Shown here in pieces: positions 24,536 through 37,001 of a stretch of 64,000 bases of DNA. Source of the DNA: Mytilisepta virgata (lineage: Eukaryota; Mollusca; Bivalvia; Mytilida; Mytilidae); NCBI GenBank assembly GCA_028015205.1, contig CM051520.1, positions 38,825,494-38,889,493 on the forward strand. Direction: 5' to 3'. The first letter of the stretch is position 1. Each line of letters begins with the position of its first letter. Position numbers and translations under genes: made by a program. The notes beneath the pieces are model-generated. The model saw only the letters and a list, made by a program, of their open reading frames with translations, did no database searches and was not told the DNA's origin.

Positions 24536-26925
24536 AATACTCAGTTCTGTCCTCTTCTATGCTTGAAAATGACCTCAAAGTTGAAGAGTTTGGTTATTAA
24601 TTTTTTTTTAACCAACTAGGTATAATTATAGCTAAAATGCATTTGTATTACAAATTTCCTAATAGGGCCATTACGACAAAACAGGGCATTATTACAGGAC
24701 CGATTATGAAAAAAACAGGCCCATTATGAAATACTATAATCTTGTGATTAGTGATTGTGGATGATATAACTTTACTTAAAGTCTGTTGTTTTTTTATTTA
24801 TCTATGAGGCATAAAACAAAACAAATTATAATATCACAATATGTAAATTAATATATGATTCAATATATGAGTAAATTATGTAAAAATACTTTTCTTCTCT
24901 ACAGATTTCTTGTTCAAACTATTACATCTGTTCCTGTGCTGAATACACTTGAATATTAGTAAAAACGAAGTCCAAGACATCTTAGATACATAATTACCAT
25001 TTGTTAAATTGCACCAGCAAACAAATTCTATTATAAATAATATCTTCTAGAAAAACTGTAAATTTTATATGCATGAAATACTATATATTTTTTTTAAATT
25101 AAAATTTGCATAATCTGACTTCAGATTTTGATTTATTTGAGTGACATTCTTAAAAAAAGACAAGTAACTAATTTTAGTTTATAGTTTAATCTTCATAAAT
25201 CATATTTTATGAAATGATTTGACAATGATCAATTATCGTCCTTAATAATTAATAAGGGAGATTATATATTATGAATATTTAATAGGACGTCGCCGTGGCG
25301 ATTTGTTTCGATCTGGTGAAAATTTCAGAAATTATATTTGTAAGAATACGAAGCTAGCCCGTCGGTGACGAAAAAGCAGGGAAACTGCCTTGGCAAATTT
25401 CACTTCAAAAAGACATTTGCCATACACATCTCTTTAAATATTCCCATTACCATATCAGTGATCGACCATTTTGATTTTAATGGCATTCGGGGAGGGGGGG
25501 GGGGGGGTTATTTCATGGACTCAAGAGAACATCCTTGCCTAAACCCCTTACCAACACCACAAACAAAATGGGGAATCGAATGGTTACCCCTAATATGAAT
25601 TGAAGTATTTGCCAGCTCGGCATATATGGCATCCAATAAAAAGACTTAGCCCTATAAAGTAAATCATTATGCAATACAGAATTGAATTTAAAAAATGTTG
25701 GAAATCATTTTTAAAATTTAATTTGATTCGCTGACTATATTGAAGAAAATTGAAAGTTACAGAAAACGGTATTTTGTCCGGAAAATAGTCCATGGAACTG
25801 TTTTTACTGAAACAAATACTTGTATATTATGTCACAGCTATCCTGAATGTTGGTCCAAAAATATTGATGTTTTTCAGATGTAGATGCCCACTATTACGTG
25901 ATAAATGGACGATATCTCCAAGATACTCTGTTGTTGTGGTTGTTGGGTCCCGTTGGTTCATTTAAAATGCACTTCTCGTTTTTTTTGGTGTCCGACATAA
26001 AGATCCAACTATTAAAGATGCCGTGATGTCCATCGAAAATTTCTTGAACACTCGCTTGGTAACTTCTGCGCCATTATCTAACAAATTGTGGGTTATGGCG
26101 AATGTCTTTTTTATTGTACATTTTGTATTTATCTATGGTTTCAGTGAGTTAAGAGTGAAGGCCTTGGCCAGGGGCGGTTAAAATCTTGGCTACAGATTGG
26201 ACACATGTGAAAGACATACATGTAATTTTTTTTCCAGTTTGCGTTGGATTTGTTATTACTATATATTGGAAAGTCTGTGTACGCAAATCTCGTACCGTTT
26301 ACATTTGATTAAAAAAACTTGACAGAATTGCTACATTGCAAGAAATAAAGGTATTTTAATCAGATTGATTTTTTTTTGCGTTTGCCATAGAAAAACATGG
26401 ACTTTGCCATTATTTAGGTACCCATAAAACCTGTTTAACCCCACCACTGTTCAGTGTTTGTACCAAGTCAGACTATCATGTTCATGTTTGTGTTTTATAC
26501 TCTTTAATGTTCTTTTTTGTCCGGAGTTCTGTCAGTTGGGTTGCTTTGCTTTATTTATATGTAATGGCTGACCTTTCCTGTTATCAATTTTATTGTTTAC
26601 TAGTATATATATGTGGACGTTTATGAAGTGAAATGAAACTTGACGGGTTTGCTGTCTACCATGTGTAGCTGTCAAAGACGTACCAGTTTTTTTAATCCGA
26701 TTGATTTTTTGGTTTCTCATAGCTAAACATAGATTTGGCCATTACTATGTATGCAGTAGTTTGTTTAGAAAATAAATCTCATTCAGGTGAAATTAGAATG
26801 AAATGAAACTTGACAGAACTGCTGCCAACCATGTGTAGTAGTGTTTCCTTGATCGTATTAATTTTGGGGGTTTCCCATAGCAAAATATGGACTGTGCCAG
26901 TTTCACATTTTTGTATTCTTATCTC
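24536..26925. other. gene-free AT-rich interval
   Basis: No gene is recognised. A G run lies at about 25495-25507. 26600-26900 holds a loosely repeated phrase ('aatgaaacttgacag', 'gctgtctaccatgtgtag', 'ccatagc.aa.catgga'), probably a degenerate duplicated unit of about 180 bp. Confidence 0.45.
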
Positions 26926-26933
26926 ATAAAATT

Positions 26934-27072
26934 ACGGAGCCCCGCAAAGGACACGATCAGAAAAAAAATTATATAATAAATCGAGATAACGATATGATAA
27001 ATTGAGATAAGATATAATAAATCGAGATAACGATATATTTTTTTTCTTATCGTGTTCCCTGCGGGGCTCCGT
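26934..27072. mobile_element. 139-bp MITE with perfect 8-bp target duplication
   Basis: Terminal inverted repeats of about 30 bp: left ACGGAGCCCCGCAAAGGACA, right the complement of ACGGAGCCCCGCAGGGAACA. ATAAAATT flanks the element on both sides (26926-26933 and 27073-27080). An 8-bp duplication is the hallmark of hAT-type insertion. The core repeats 'aataaatcgagataacgata' directly. Too short to encode anything. Confidence 0.9.
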
Positions 27073-27481
27073 ATAAAATTTATACATTAGACGGAAGCAA
27101 ACTTTTACAGAATAGCTACCTCCGACGGAGACATATATGTTTTTGTGTTAAAAACAAATTTAATTAATATACGGTGTTATGTTTTTTTTTCTCTTTACAT
27201 TTATTACATAATTCGATACGACGAACTTTAAGAAATGTTTCCCTATGGAGCCACAGTACGAAATTTCACCCAAAGTTTACAAATCAGGAAATGCTAACAT
27301 ATATAGCCTTGTTATAAAAGATAATTCATTATACACCCACTCGCAGAGTGATGGGTGTACTGGAATACGTTGTCGATTTGTCCTTTCGTCCGCAAATCTC
27401 GCGTAAGCAATAAGTGGCCCGAGACGAAAATTAATTCATAGTGCATCTTATAATCTTATTGAAATAGAATTGAATTAAAAC

Positions 27482-27825
27482 TAGAAGCTCCCAGGAGCTT
27501 GTATCACTCACATGGAAATCATTTCCAGAATACATTATTCGACTATGTCAATCTTGAATGACAGTCTGGAACGTTGCTGTCAAGTTCCAATTGCCTAACT
27601 GGTTTTGTTGAATTGTTCATTGGTTTCAATCGAGAAGATCTTTTAGTGAATGTTTCCTTAAGGTCCTATGCTAAGATATCTTTGGCTCTGATGGCCATCT
27701 CTGGGAGTCGTCAGATATGGTTTCAGAGGAGATTTTTAAAGGAAAGTTTATACAACGACGGACGACTGGCGCCAATGCAAGTGATGGTAATAGATACATG
27801 GCCCTTGGGCCATGTGAGCTAAAAA
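27482..27825 (-). repeat. short modular GTCCGTCG-type repeat, minus orientation
   Basis: It starts on the minus strand with AGCTCACATGGCCCAAGGG near 27820 and ends with CTAG at about 27481. Inside are 'ggtttcagaggaga', 'gacggacgactggcgcca' and 'gtgatggtaatagatacatg', all typical of the family. ORFs at 27574-27935 on both strands are repeat artefacts. Confidence 0.65.
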
Positions 27826-29815
27826 TCTTGAAAATTTTTCTCATGTGCAAAGTATATTTACTTCCTGTCATAATATCAACAACAACAAAATCAGTATTAC
27901 TAGTAACTCAAAATATTGATAAAAATATTTCATAAGGTAGAAGAATTCTTGAAGACAGGAGAAGACTAAATTTTGACACTTTTCCATCTGAACAAATCAC
28001 CACTTTTACTTATGACATCTCATTCAATTTTTAAAACACCAACTTTGAACATTCTACTATAAATTTAGAACAAAACCATCTGGAAATGTTTTTATAATGG
28101 GCAGAAAATAAATATAGAAGAAATACAGTAACTTTATAGGTGGCTTTTGGTGGATCATGGTCAGGCATGACCTTAACATGCACATATTGCACTAATTTCA
28201 CGTTTGATCGATTTTTGCAAGAATTATACCCTTTTTCATATCCGTTGACCGAATATATTTTTTAAGCTCGCTGCGAAACATGTGGAAAAGGCTCGCTAAA
28301 GCTCGCCTTTTCTCATTTTTCTAAAGCACGCCCAAATCTATAATACTAAATTTACGAATTAGCCGAATAGGCGGCAAAACGCGTGGTTCAAAATAAACGA
28401 TGTATGGTTCAGATTATAAAGGTTATTATCGGATTTGACAATCTGCATTTACAAATTTAAACTGCAGTTTTGTTTATGTGCAAATGGAATTTGTATGCAA
28501 TTTTTTTAAATGAATTCTCCCAACATATCCCTTAGAAGGTTCTCGAATGCATCATTTTAACACATTGATTTAAATAAACAAGTATGCACATATTTTAAAT
28601 CTTTTTCTGTTTGAAATTACGGAAGAAGAATAAAACAAATTAAAAATATTCTCCTTCGAGTGGGGTGTTTCCGCTTCATGTATTCAGGATTGTTTTTCTA
28701 CAATAACGCAATTTCTCCTAACCTCCTAACTGTAAAGGTTATGAACTTTGAAGATTATGGAGAAGTAAGGTAAAGTTCAGAGGACTTCCTAACTTATAGT
28801 TGTTTTTTGGATTTCTCGGAGGTTTACTTTATTTGTCATGTGACCTGTCTAAATATATCTCTTCCATACAATTCCCTGTAAGCCCTAGATAAACATATTT
28901 TTTAACAAATGGTAATCTTCATCATTAATGACGAAATTTATCTCGGACATCTTTGATAAATATAAACGTGGACAGCACACACAGCCATACACTAAAAATG
29001 CTTTTATCGTCTGATTATTGGATATATTTGTGAAATTAAGCCTCGCTTGCCCTGCCCATGATGACAATGGAACAATTGGAATAATTATTTTCCAAAAATA
29101 TGCTCTACCTAACTCACAGCATCTTTTGAAAAATTCATCCGTCACTAAGGAAATATTTACATCTACAATTTCATTTTCATATTTATTCTGAAGGAAAAAG
29201 GTAATGCATCATGAAATGTGTATTTAATGAAAGCTTTTCATCAAGTTCCAGTTCAGAATTAATTGTAACAATAAAAATATTGACAATTTAATATGTAGTT
29301 GTGTTTTCGTCATAGATTTTGACTTTGATGGAACCTTAAGGTCCATTTTGGTAATTCTACGTGGCATACAGTCTACTTCATCAGTGGATACATCTTCGGT
29401 AGTAACGAACAGCCATATGACAATTGGGTCACGTTGACCTACATTTCACGCTTCATTGACTTTGGTTAAAGTTTGCATTAACATCCATTTCTGGAATACT
29501 ACAGCATATAAAGACATGAAACTATCAGTTGATACCACCTACTTGACAGGAAAGTTTATGGGAAGCCTGCCACACACAACATCCATATTGAGTTTCTGTT
29601 CCATGAATGACATGGCCGCAACAACATTTTATAGTCAATATGACCACCACAGAAAAATGCTTATTCTCCCGCGCTCGCGCGGGTTCAATGTCTAGTAAAT
29701 TTTATATTTCCGACAATGACCATGTATTGTATATTTAGTATCACCGTTAATAAGCATGAGTCTAACATGCGCTTATTTTACCATTTTCATGGTTGCAAGT
29801 CAGAGTTATAACACT
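27826..29815. other. gene-free interval with repeat fragments
   Basis: 28170-28260 is similar to parts of 33280-33590 ('tgatttcacggttgat', 'acccttttc.tatctgttgac'). A GC-rich hairpin CCCGCGCTCGCGCGGG lies at about 29669, just before ATGTCTAG, resembling a repeat terminus. The ORF at 28885-29145 (minus, 86 aa) has no recognisable domain. Confidence 0.4.
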
Positions 29816-29904
29816 TTTAACATATGTTGTCTGAATAAAATGTGAGCAAGTTGCCATTAAATTTTTTGCAGATCTAGTTCATATTTTGTCAGTTGCTTGG
29901 GCAA

Positions 29905-32349
29905 GACCTGACCATATGTTGTCTGAATATCTTGTGCAGTCCGCTAGTGGGCATGACCTGATCATATGTTGTCTGAATATCTTGTGCAGTCCACTAGTGT
30001 GCATGACCTGACCATATGTTGTCTGAATATCTTGGGGAGTCCACTAGTGGGCATGACCTGACCATATGTTGTCTGAATATCTTGTGCAGTCCATTAGTGG
30101 TCATGACCTGACCATATGTTGTGTGAATATCTTGTGCAGTCCACTAGTGGGCATGGCCTGACCATATGTTGTCTGAATATCTTGTGCAGTTCATTAGTGG
30201 TCATGACCTGACCATATGTTGTCTGAATATCTTGTGCAGTCCACTAGTGGGCATGACCAGACCATATGTTGTCTGAATATCTTGGGCAGTCCACTAGTGG
30301 TCATGACCTGACCATATGTTGTCTGAATATCTTGTGCAGTCCATTAGTGGTCATGACCTGACCATATGTTGTCTGAATATCTTGTGCAGTCCACTAGTGG
30401 ACATGGCCTGACCATATGTTGTCTGAATATCTTGTGCAATCCACTTGTGGTCATGACCTGACCATATGTTGTCTGAATATCTTGTGCAGTCCACTAGTGG
30501 GCATGACCTGACCATATGTTGTCTGAATATCTTGTGCAGTCCACTAGTGGACATGGCCTGACCATATGTTGTCTGAATATCTTGTGCAGTCCACTTGTGG
30601 TCATGATCTGACCATATGTTGTCTGAATATCTTGTGCAGTCCATTAGTGGTCATGACCTGACCATATGTTGCATAAATATCTTGTGCAGTCCACTAGTGG
30701 GCATGACCTGACCATATGTTGTCTGAATATCTTTTGCAGTCCATAAGTGGTCATGACCTGACCATATGTTGCCTAAATATTTTGTGCAGTCCACTAGTGG
30801 GCATGACCTGACCATATGTTGTCTGAATATCTTGTGCAGTCCATTAGTGGTCATGACCTGACCATATGTTGTCTGAATATCTTGTGCAGTTCATTAGTGG
30901 GCATGACCTGACCATATGTTGTGTGAATATCTTGTGCAGTCCACTAGTGGGCATGGCCTGACCATATCTTGTCTGAATATCTTGTGCAGTCCACTTGTGT
31001 TCATGACCTGACCATATGTTGTCTGGATATCTTGTGCAGTCCACTAGTGGGCATGACCTGACCATATGTTGTCTAAATATCTTGTGCAGTCCATTAGTGG
31101 TCATGACCTGACCATATGTTGTCTGAATATCTTGTGCAGTCCACTAGTGGGCATGACCTGACCATATGTTGTCTGAATATCTTGGGCAGTCCACTAGTGG
31201 TCATGACCTGACCATATTTTGTCTGAATATCTTGTGCAGTCCATTAGTGGTCATGACCTGACCATATGTTGTCTGAATATCTTGTGCAGTCCACTAGTGG
31301 ACATGGCCTGACCATATGTTGTCTGAATATCTTGTGCAATCCACTTGTGGTCATGACCTGACCATATGTTGTCTGAATATCTTGTGCAGTCCACTAGTGG
31401 GCATGACCTGACCATATGTTGTCTGAATATCTTGTGCAGTCCACTAGTGGACATGGCCTGACCATATGTTGTCTGAATATCTTGTGCAGCCGACTTGTGG
31501 TCATGATCTGACCATATGTTGTCTGAATATCTTGTGCAGTCCATTAGTGGTCATGACCTGACCATATGTTGCCTAAATATCTTGTGCAGTCCACTAGTGG
31601 GCATGACCTGACCATATGTTGTCTGAATATCTTTTGCAGTCCATAAGTGGTCATGACCTGACCATATGTTGCCTAAATATCTTGTGCAGTCCACTAGTGG
31701 GCATGACCTGACCATATGTTGTCTGAATATCTTGGGCAGTCCATTAGTGGTCATGACCTGACCATATGTTGTCTGAATATCTTGTGCAGTTCATTAGTGG
31801 TCATGACCTGACCATATGTTGTCTGAATATCTTGTGCAGTCAACTAGTGGGCATGGCCTGACCATGTGTTGTCTGAATATCTTGTGCAGTCCACTTGTGG
31901 TCATGACCTGACCATATGTTGTCTGGATATCTTGTGCAGTCCACTAGTGGGCATGACCTGACCATATGTTGTCTGAATATCTTGTGCAGTCCATTAGTGG
32001 TCATGACCTGACCATATGTTGTCTGAATATCTTGTGCAGTCCACTAGTGGGCATGACTATACCATATGTTGTCTGAATATCTTGGGCAGTCCACTAGTGG
32101 TCATGACCTGACCATATGTTGTCTGAATATCTTGTGCAGTCCATTAGTGGTCATGACCTGACCATATGTTGTCTGAATATCTTGTGCAGTCCACTAGTGG
32201 ACATGGCCTGACCATATGTTGTCTGAATATCTTGTGCAGTCCACTTGTGGTCATGACCTGACCATATGTTGTCTGAATATCTTGTGCAGTTCACTAGTGG
32301 GCATGACCTGACCATATGTTGTCTGAATATCTTGTGCAGTCCACTAGTC
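29905..32349. repeat. 50-bp satellite array (~49 monomers) with 900-bp higher-order repeat
   Basis: The monomer is GACCATATGTTGTCTGAATA + TCTTGTGCAGTCCACTAGTG + GGCATGACCT. It carries the perfect palindrome CCACTAGTGG; about half the monomers also carry GGTCATGACC. Diagnostic variants recur exactly 900 bp (18 monomers) apart: CTTGGGCAGT at 30281, 31181 and 32081; CTTGTGCAAT at 30431 and 31331; CTTTTGCAGT at 30731 and 31631; GTCTGGATAT at 31021 and 31921. The array is thus about 2.7 copies of an 18-mer. A partial monomer lies upstream at 29819-29836. The minus strand is free of stops for long stretches, but those ORFs are artefacts of the repeat. Confidence 0.97.
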
Positions 32350-35229
32350 ATTCATCGTTAGACTTATTTTGTTCACCTTTGATCAGTTTGTGCAGCTGGT
32401 GTATGCAACCAGTCTTTCGGACGAATGTTCATAGTGGTCATGATCTAAGCGCCTATGCATTACACCGTTTTTATTATCCATACGATATGATATCTAAACT
32501 TGTGTGTAACTGAAATGCATATTTAATAGAAATACCTGTTTTTTTTTTAAATCAATAATAGATCAAATGGAGAAAGAGTTTGTAATCCGACCACGTTGTC
32601 GTTAGCTCTCCTCTTGTGGAAAATGAAGTTTTCAACAGGAAAACATTCCATGGGAACGTACGTTTGAATAGAACATAAAAAAGTGAAGACAAACTATGAT
32701 ATACAAATGAACAATTTTAAAGGACATCACAGTGACATAAAAAAACTCATTTAAAAACTAGGGCCCAGGTTAACGAAGATTTCTTAGACTTTTCTTGTGA
32801 TGATATCTAGGGATGTATTAGTCGTTACTCAGGTTAATTAAGTTAGGATATATTCCAAATTATATAGTTGGAACAATATACCAGGTGTCAGAAGGCCATT
32901 CTTTAAATAATTCTACTTTCAAATCAATAAAATTTACAGATAAACTTTAAATATTAACAATAAAACATATTTTGTATCGATTTCTAATTTAAAACCGTCG
33001 ACTGATTGTCACATTGTGTGTTGTGGTGTGTCCTACAGAAATTTAAAACGAAATTTCAACTTCTGAGAAATTAAAATGTTTTGTATAACCTGTAACCGCA
33101 AAATGAAACATGTCTAAAAAAAGAATTTCCTTGTTATAACATATATCAATCGTTCAATATTTTTACACGGTGTTACACAGCAACCATTAAAACATATTTT
33201 AATATGGTTAGGATAATATCACAACAAGACAGCTTTTCGCGATTGATAGACAAGAATTACAGCCCTTTTCATACATAGTCTTTCATCTGTTCGAGGATTT
33301 TGTATTTGGTATCATATTTTCGCAGTCAATCGATTCTTGCAAGGGTTTTTGCCCTTTCCAAATGTCTTGACTGACTATGTTATATTTAGAATTTTGGTTG
33401 GGCATATTACACTGATTTCACGGTTGATTGTTGTTTTACAAGAGTTATGACCCTTTTCGTATCTGTTGACTGAATAGATTGTATGCGCATTTTGCATGAC
33501 CGGAACATGCGCAGAGTTTACTGATTTCGTGGATGAGTCGTAGACCCTTTTCTGTCTGTTGACTGAATAACTATAGTAACCAAGTAGTAGACATATTTTG
33601 GCGGTAAATTCTAAATATTGAGAGAACTGACGGGCAAATTATGACGGTCTTTGCTTGAAATAATGTGTGTACTTCAAAAACACTCATGTAAGTTTATTGA
33701 CATTAAACAAGAATTCCATTAAAATCGGTTTTACAGGTTGTCTGGAACTTCTAGTGGACAGAAAACCTCAACTGTGAATTTAACATGAAGAACAGCAATA
33801 CAAGTATGTTCCTTTGCTTAAGGTAGATCAATACTAATATATTTAGCAGATAGATTTTCGTAAGTTTTTCCAGGCAGGATGTTGGATGGATATACATAGG
33901 TCGCCGTTCTTGATTTTAAGATAATTGAGTCTTAATGTTGGTAAGTTTTATATAGGGAAAATCCAAAATTCTCATACAATAAAAAAACGGGCAGATAGAA
34001 TTTTTCATAAAATTGTGAAAAGAACACTTATCTGGCATGCTTTCATATTCTTAAAAGAAAAATTAGGGTCACCGTTCATTTTGTCTTTCCAAAAAAACTA
34101 AAATTTCCTATACATTTCATTAGAAAAATTTTCCGTCAATTATCTCCCCCTGAAAAGGTATTCTTTTTAGAATAAATTTTTTTATACTAGTATTTTGCTA
34201 TTTATGCACTTTTGTCAATTTTTTTATTTAAACAAACGTAAGGTATAAATTTTACATTATATCAAATACTTGTTGCTCGTTGAAAATGTATATTTACATA
34301 CAAATTTGCAAGATGCCCCCAAAAAGATGCTCAGTGTATTCGATACATGTATGATCTACCTTAAATGTCTGTCATATATATATATTTTTACTTCTTTGTC
34401 AAATATAAATCTATTATAATCTCATGTTAGAATCACTTTTTACCAAAAAGCTTAAGAAGCGCCGGAAGTAAAGGAATTGGAAAAATAGTTCTTATTCTTT
34501 TGAAAACTTTATGATCAGGTATTAGGTCGATTAAGTTTAAATAATTCCGTCAGAATCAATGAAAAACCAATGATTATTTTATTTCAGTTCATTGAATTTC
34601 AACCAGGCATTGTTTTATAACTTATCAGTGATCTGTTCAATACGTTTTTATAGAATTACACACTTTGGTTTTTAATACTGATGAAATTTGATATTTTCAA
34701 ATATGAAATGTGTCTCTTATATTATGTAACCAGGGAAACGACCTATACTGGAATGGTATATACAAGATCTTAATACAGAGGAATCTTGACTGTTTTACTA
34801 TTTTTTAGAAAAAAAGTAAGTTTTCTACACAATTTGGTGGAAGTTGTTTGAAATCCACATTGCCTCTCCAATAATAATTGCTTATATATTGTCTTTTTAC
34901 ATTCCACTTTAAATAATTATTGAAGAATTCTGTTACTTATTTATGATTTCTATGAAATATAGCATGACTGGTCCTTAAGGTGTATTAATAAGAACAAGTG
35001 TTGCACAGTAACACGAGAATTAAATCATTTATTTACGTGGCTTGTTTTTGTCAATAGATTATATAACCGTTCAGTTATCACCAGTGGCACCACCAGGCGG
35101 AAATAATAATAATACCCAGATATTAAACAGGCATGACCCAGTCGAAAAATAACATCCTGGAAAATAGAGAAAGAAAAGATAAGAAGAAAAAAAAATAATC
35201 CCATAAAATAATATAACAGCAGAATATTA
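32350..35229. other. gene-free interval upstream of the TRIM-like gene
   Basis: 33240-33590 holds three or four degenerate units of about 105 bp ('gcccttttc.ta.ct.ttgactgaata', 'tgatttc.cgg'). A donor-like AAAAAAGTAAGT at 34811-34822 could end a 5' untranslated exon of the gene starting at 35255. No other gene is recognised. Confidence 0.4.
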
Positions 35230-35254
35230 TTATCCTTCTTTTCTGTAATTATAG
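35230..35254 (+). promoter_or_regulatory. 3' splice acceptor adjoining the TRIM-like start codon
   Basis: A pyrimidine-rich run ending in ATTATAG directly touches ATG at 35255. This supports the chosen start and predicts an upstream non-coding exon. Confidence 0.6.
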
Positions 35255-36949
35255 ATGGAGAAGCCTGGTAGACCTTTATCCTGCGATGTTTGCCAACGGA
35301 GATCAATATCAAAGCTGGCTTCATCATTTTGCCCCCATTGTGAAGATGGTTTATGTCCCGATTGCTTCGATCATCATGGCGCCTCAAGATCAACATCGTT
35401 TCATCACATCATTCCAATAGATGAATACCAACAACTTCCGCCGTACGTCATTTCTACGAAACATAGATGCGGAACGCATAAATCAGAATTTGAATTTTAT
35501 TGCTTCGATCACGCAGCTCCATGTTGCGTTGATTGCACAAAAGACAACCATAGTTCGTGTCTGGATTTGAAACCACTGCATGATGTCGTGAGAGACGTTA
35601 AGAAATCGACTTCACTGCAAGAGTTAGAGAGAAGTCTTTCTGAAATTGTTGAAAACATTGTACATTTAACAAAAGATAGGGAGGACAATATAGCCACTCT
35701 GGACACACAAAAAGCCAAGACTACACAAGAAATTAAGCGCATACGACTTGCTGTGAATGACCACTTAGATAAGATTGAGCAAACTGCTTTAGAAAGATTG
35801 ACAAAAATCCACGATTCCTCTAAGCAACAGATAGAAAAACTTATAGAAATATTAAATGAGAGAAAAGAAAAGGCAAATATTATACAAGAGGAGATGGCGC
35901 TTATGAAACAAGCTGCCAGCAACTTACAAACCTATATCGCAATTAGAGATCTGGAAAAAAGAATTAACAAAGAAGGAAAGACACTTATAGCACTCCAAGA
36001 AGATGAAAATTTTTACCAATCTGATATCGGTATCAATTATTCTGAAATATTGACTTCATTTTCTGAAAAGGTGCCATATTTTGGAGAAATTTCTATTGAA
36101 TCAAGTCCTAAAAACCTTTCGCTAGTGTTAGAGAAAAAGCGAAAAACACAAATAGTTTCATCTAAATTGAAAAGCATAGAAGAAGTCAAAACACGACCTT
36201 GTCAGAAAATCCGACTAAGAGGTACAAACGGAGTCGACATTTCCGGTTGTGAAATAATGGACAATGGAAAACTTCTATTTATAGATTGGAAGCAAGAAAA
36301 AATTATAACTTGCAACAACGATGCATCGGAAAATAGCGTACTTGTGGATTTTTTCGGTTACGGACCATTTGATGTTACTTGCATTGCAGACGATAAAATC
36401 GCTGTGTCGTTGAAAACAGCAAAAATGATCGCCATAGTGGAATATCCTACAGGAAACATATTAAAGAAGATAAAACTGACCGGGGAATGTTTTGGAATCG
36501 ACCATAAAGAAGGAAAAATTCTTGTGCGTTTGTCCTATACTGGTATATTCCTTGTTGTTGATTTGAAGGGAAAAGTTATTTCCAGAATACGATTCCCTGC
36601 AGACCGATTACGATATTTTACTTTGTACATGGATAAAATTTACTCCACCATTACGAGTCAAAATACAGTGATATGTATGAATATGAAAGGTTTAGAACTG
36701 TGGACGTACCGAAACGTTTTATTACGCGAACCATTCGGAATTACAGTTGATCCGAACGGTTTTGTTTACGTTGCAGGGAGAGCGACCAACAATGTAATAA
36801 TTATTGCCCCAGATGGTCGACGTTCTAGAGTTATTCTTACTGAAAAGGATGGCATTGTTAAACCACAAGCTTTATACATTAGTAAGTTCCGAAATCAAAT
36901 TTTGGTCAGTAACAAACACGACGGATCAGCTTATCTTTTTGATCTTTAG
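35255..36949 (+). CDS. TRIM-like B-box / coiled-coil / beta-propeller protein, 564 aa, no RING
   Basis: Seen: an N-terminal B-box1-like zinc finger (C10, C13, C26, C29, C34, C37, H40/H41), then B-box2 (C72, H75, C83, H86, C91, C94, H99, C102, with Cys at the last zinc position). A charged coiled coil follows at about 105-240. From about 315 to the end, repeated hydrophobic strands (NGVDISGCEIMDNGKLLFID, PFGITVDPNGFVYVAG) match a six-bladed NHL-like propeller. Known: TRIM proteins normally start with a RING that gives E3 ligase activity; bivalves have many RING-less B-box/NHL-like relatives. Inferred: a cytoplasmic scaffold or regulator, possibly in innate immunity or RNA control, without ligase activity of its own. 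The ATG directly follows a strong acceptor (TTCTTTTCTGTAATTATAG), so a 5' untranslated exon is likely; the coding part is one exon. Complete at both ends, with no disabling change. ORFs on the minus strand here are shadows. Confidence 0.92.
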   Translation: MEKPGRPLSCDVCQRRSISKLASSFCPHCEDGLCPDCFDHHGASRSTSFHHIIPIDEYQQLPPYVISTKHRCGTHKSEFEFYCFDHAAPCCVDCTKDNHSSCLDLKPLHDVVRDVKKSTSLQELERSLSEIVENIVHLTKDREDNIATLDTQKAKTTQEIKRIRLAVNDHLDKIEQTALERLTKIHDSSKQQIEKLIEILNERKEKANIIQEEMALMKQAASNLQTYIAIRDLEKRINKEGKTLIALQEDENFYQSDIGINYSEILTSFSEKVPYFGEISIESSPKNLSLVLEKKRKTQIVSSKLKSIEEVKTRPCQKIRLRGTNGVDISGCEIMDNGKLLFIDWKQEKIITCNNDASENSVLVDFFGYGPFDVTCIADDKIAVSLKTAKMIAIVEYPTGNILKKIKLTGECFGIDHKEGKILVRLSYTGIFLVVDLKGKVISRIRFPADRLRYFTLYMDKIYSTITSQNTVICMNMKGLELWTYRNVLLREPFGITVDPNGFVYVAGRATNNVIIIAPDGRRSRVILTEKDGIVKPQALYISKFRNQILVSNKHDGSAYLFDL

Positions 36950-36995
36950 AAAAATGTTTTTGTAAGACTACTTAGAGTATGTAGAATTTCTTTGA

Positions 36996-37001
36996 ATTAA
37001 A
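36996..37001 (+). terminator. poly(A) signal (ATTAAA) of the TRIM-like gene
   Basis: ATTAAA lies 47 nt after the stop codon. This variant signal is common in animals, and no closer AATAAA is present. Confidence 0.5.

Noticed and set aside
29905..32349. A CRISPR-like array (regular 50-bp repeats) or a repeat-protein gene on the minus strand
   Set aside because: There are no unique spacers; the whole period is repeated. Because 50 is not a multiple of 3, the ORFs rotate frame every monomer and exist only because the monomer lacks stops. The context is animal nuclear DNA.
35025..35922. Minus-strand ORFs of 123 and 137 aa
   Set aside because: Antisense shadows of the TRIM-like gene and its leader; no domain.
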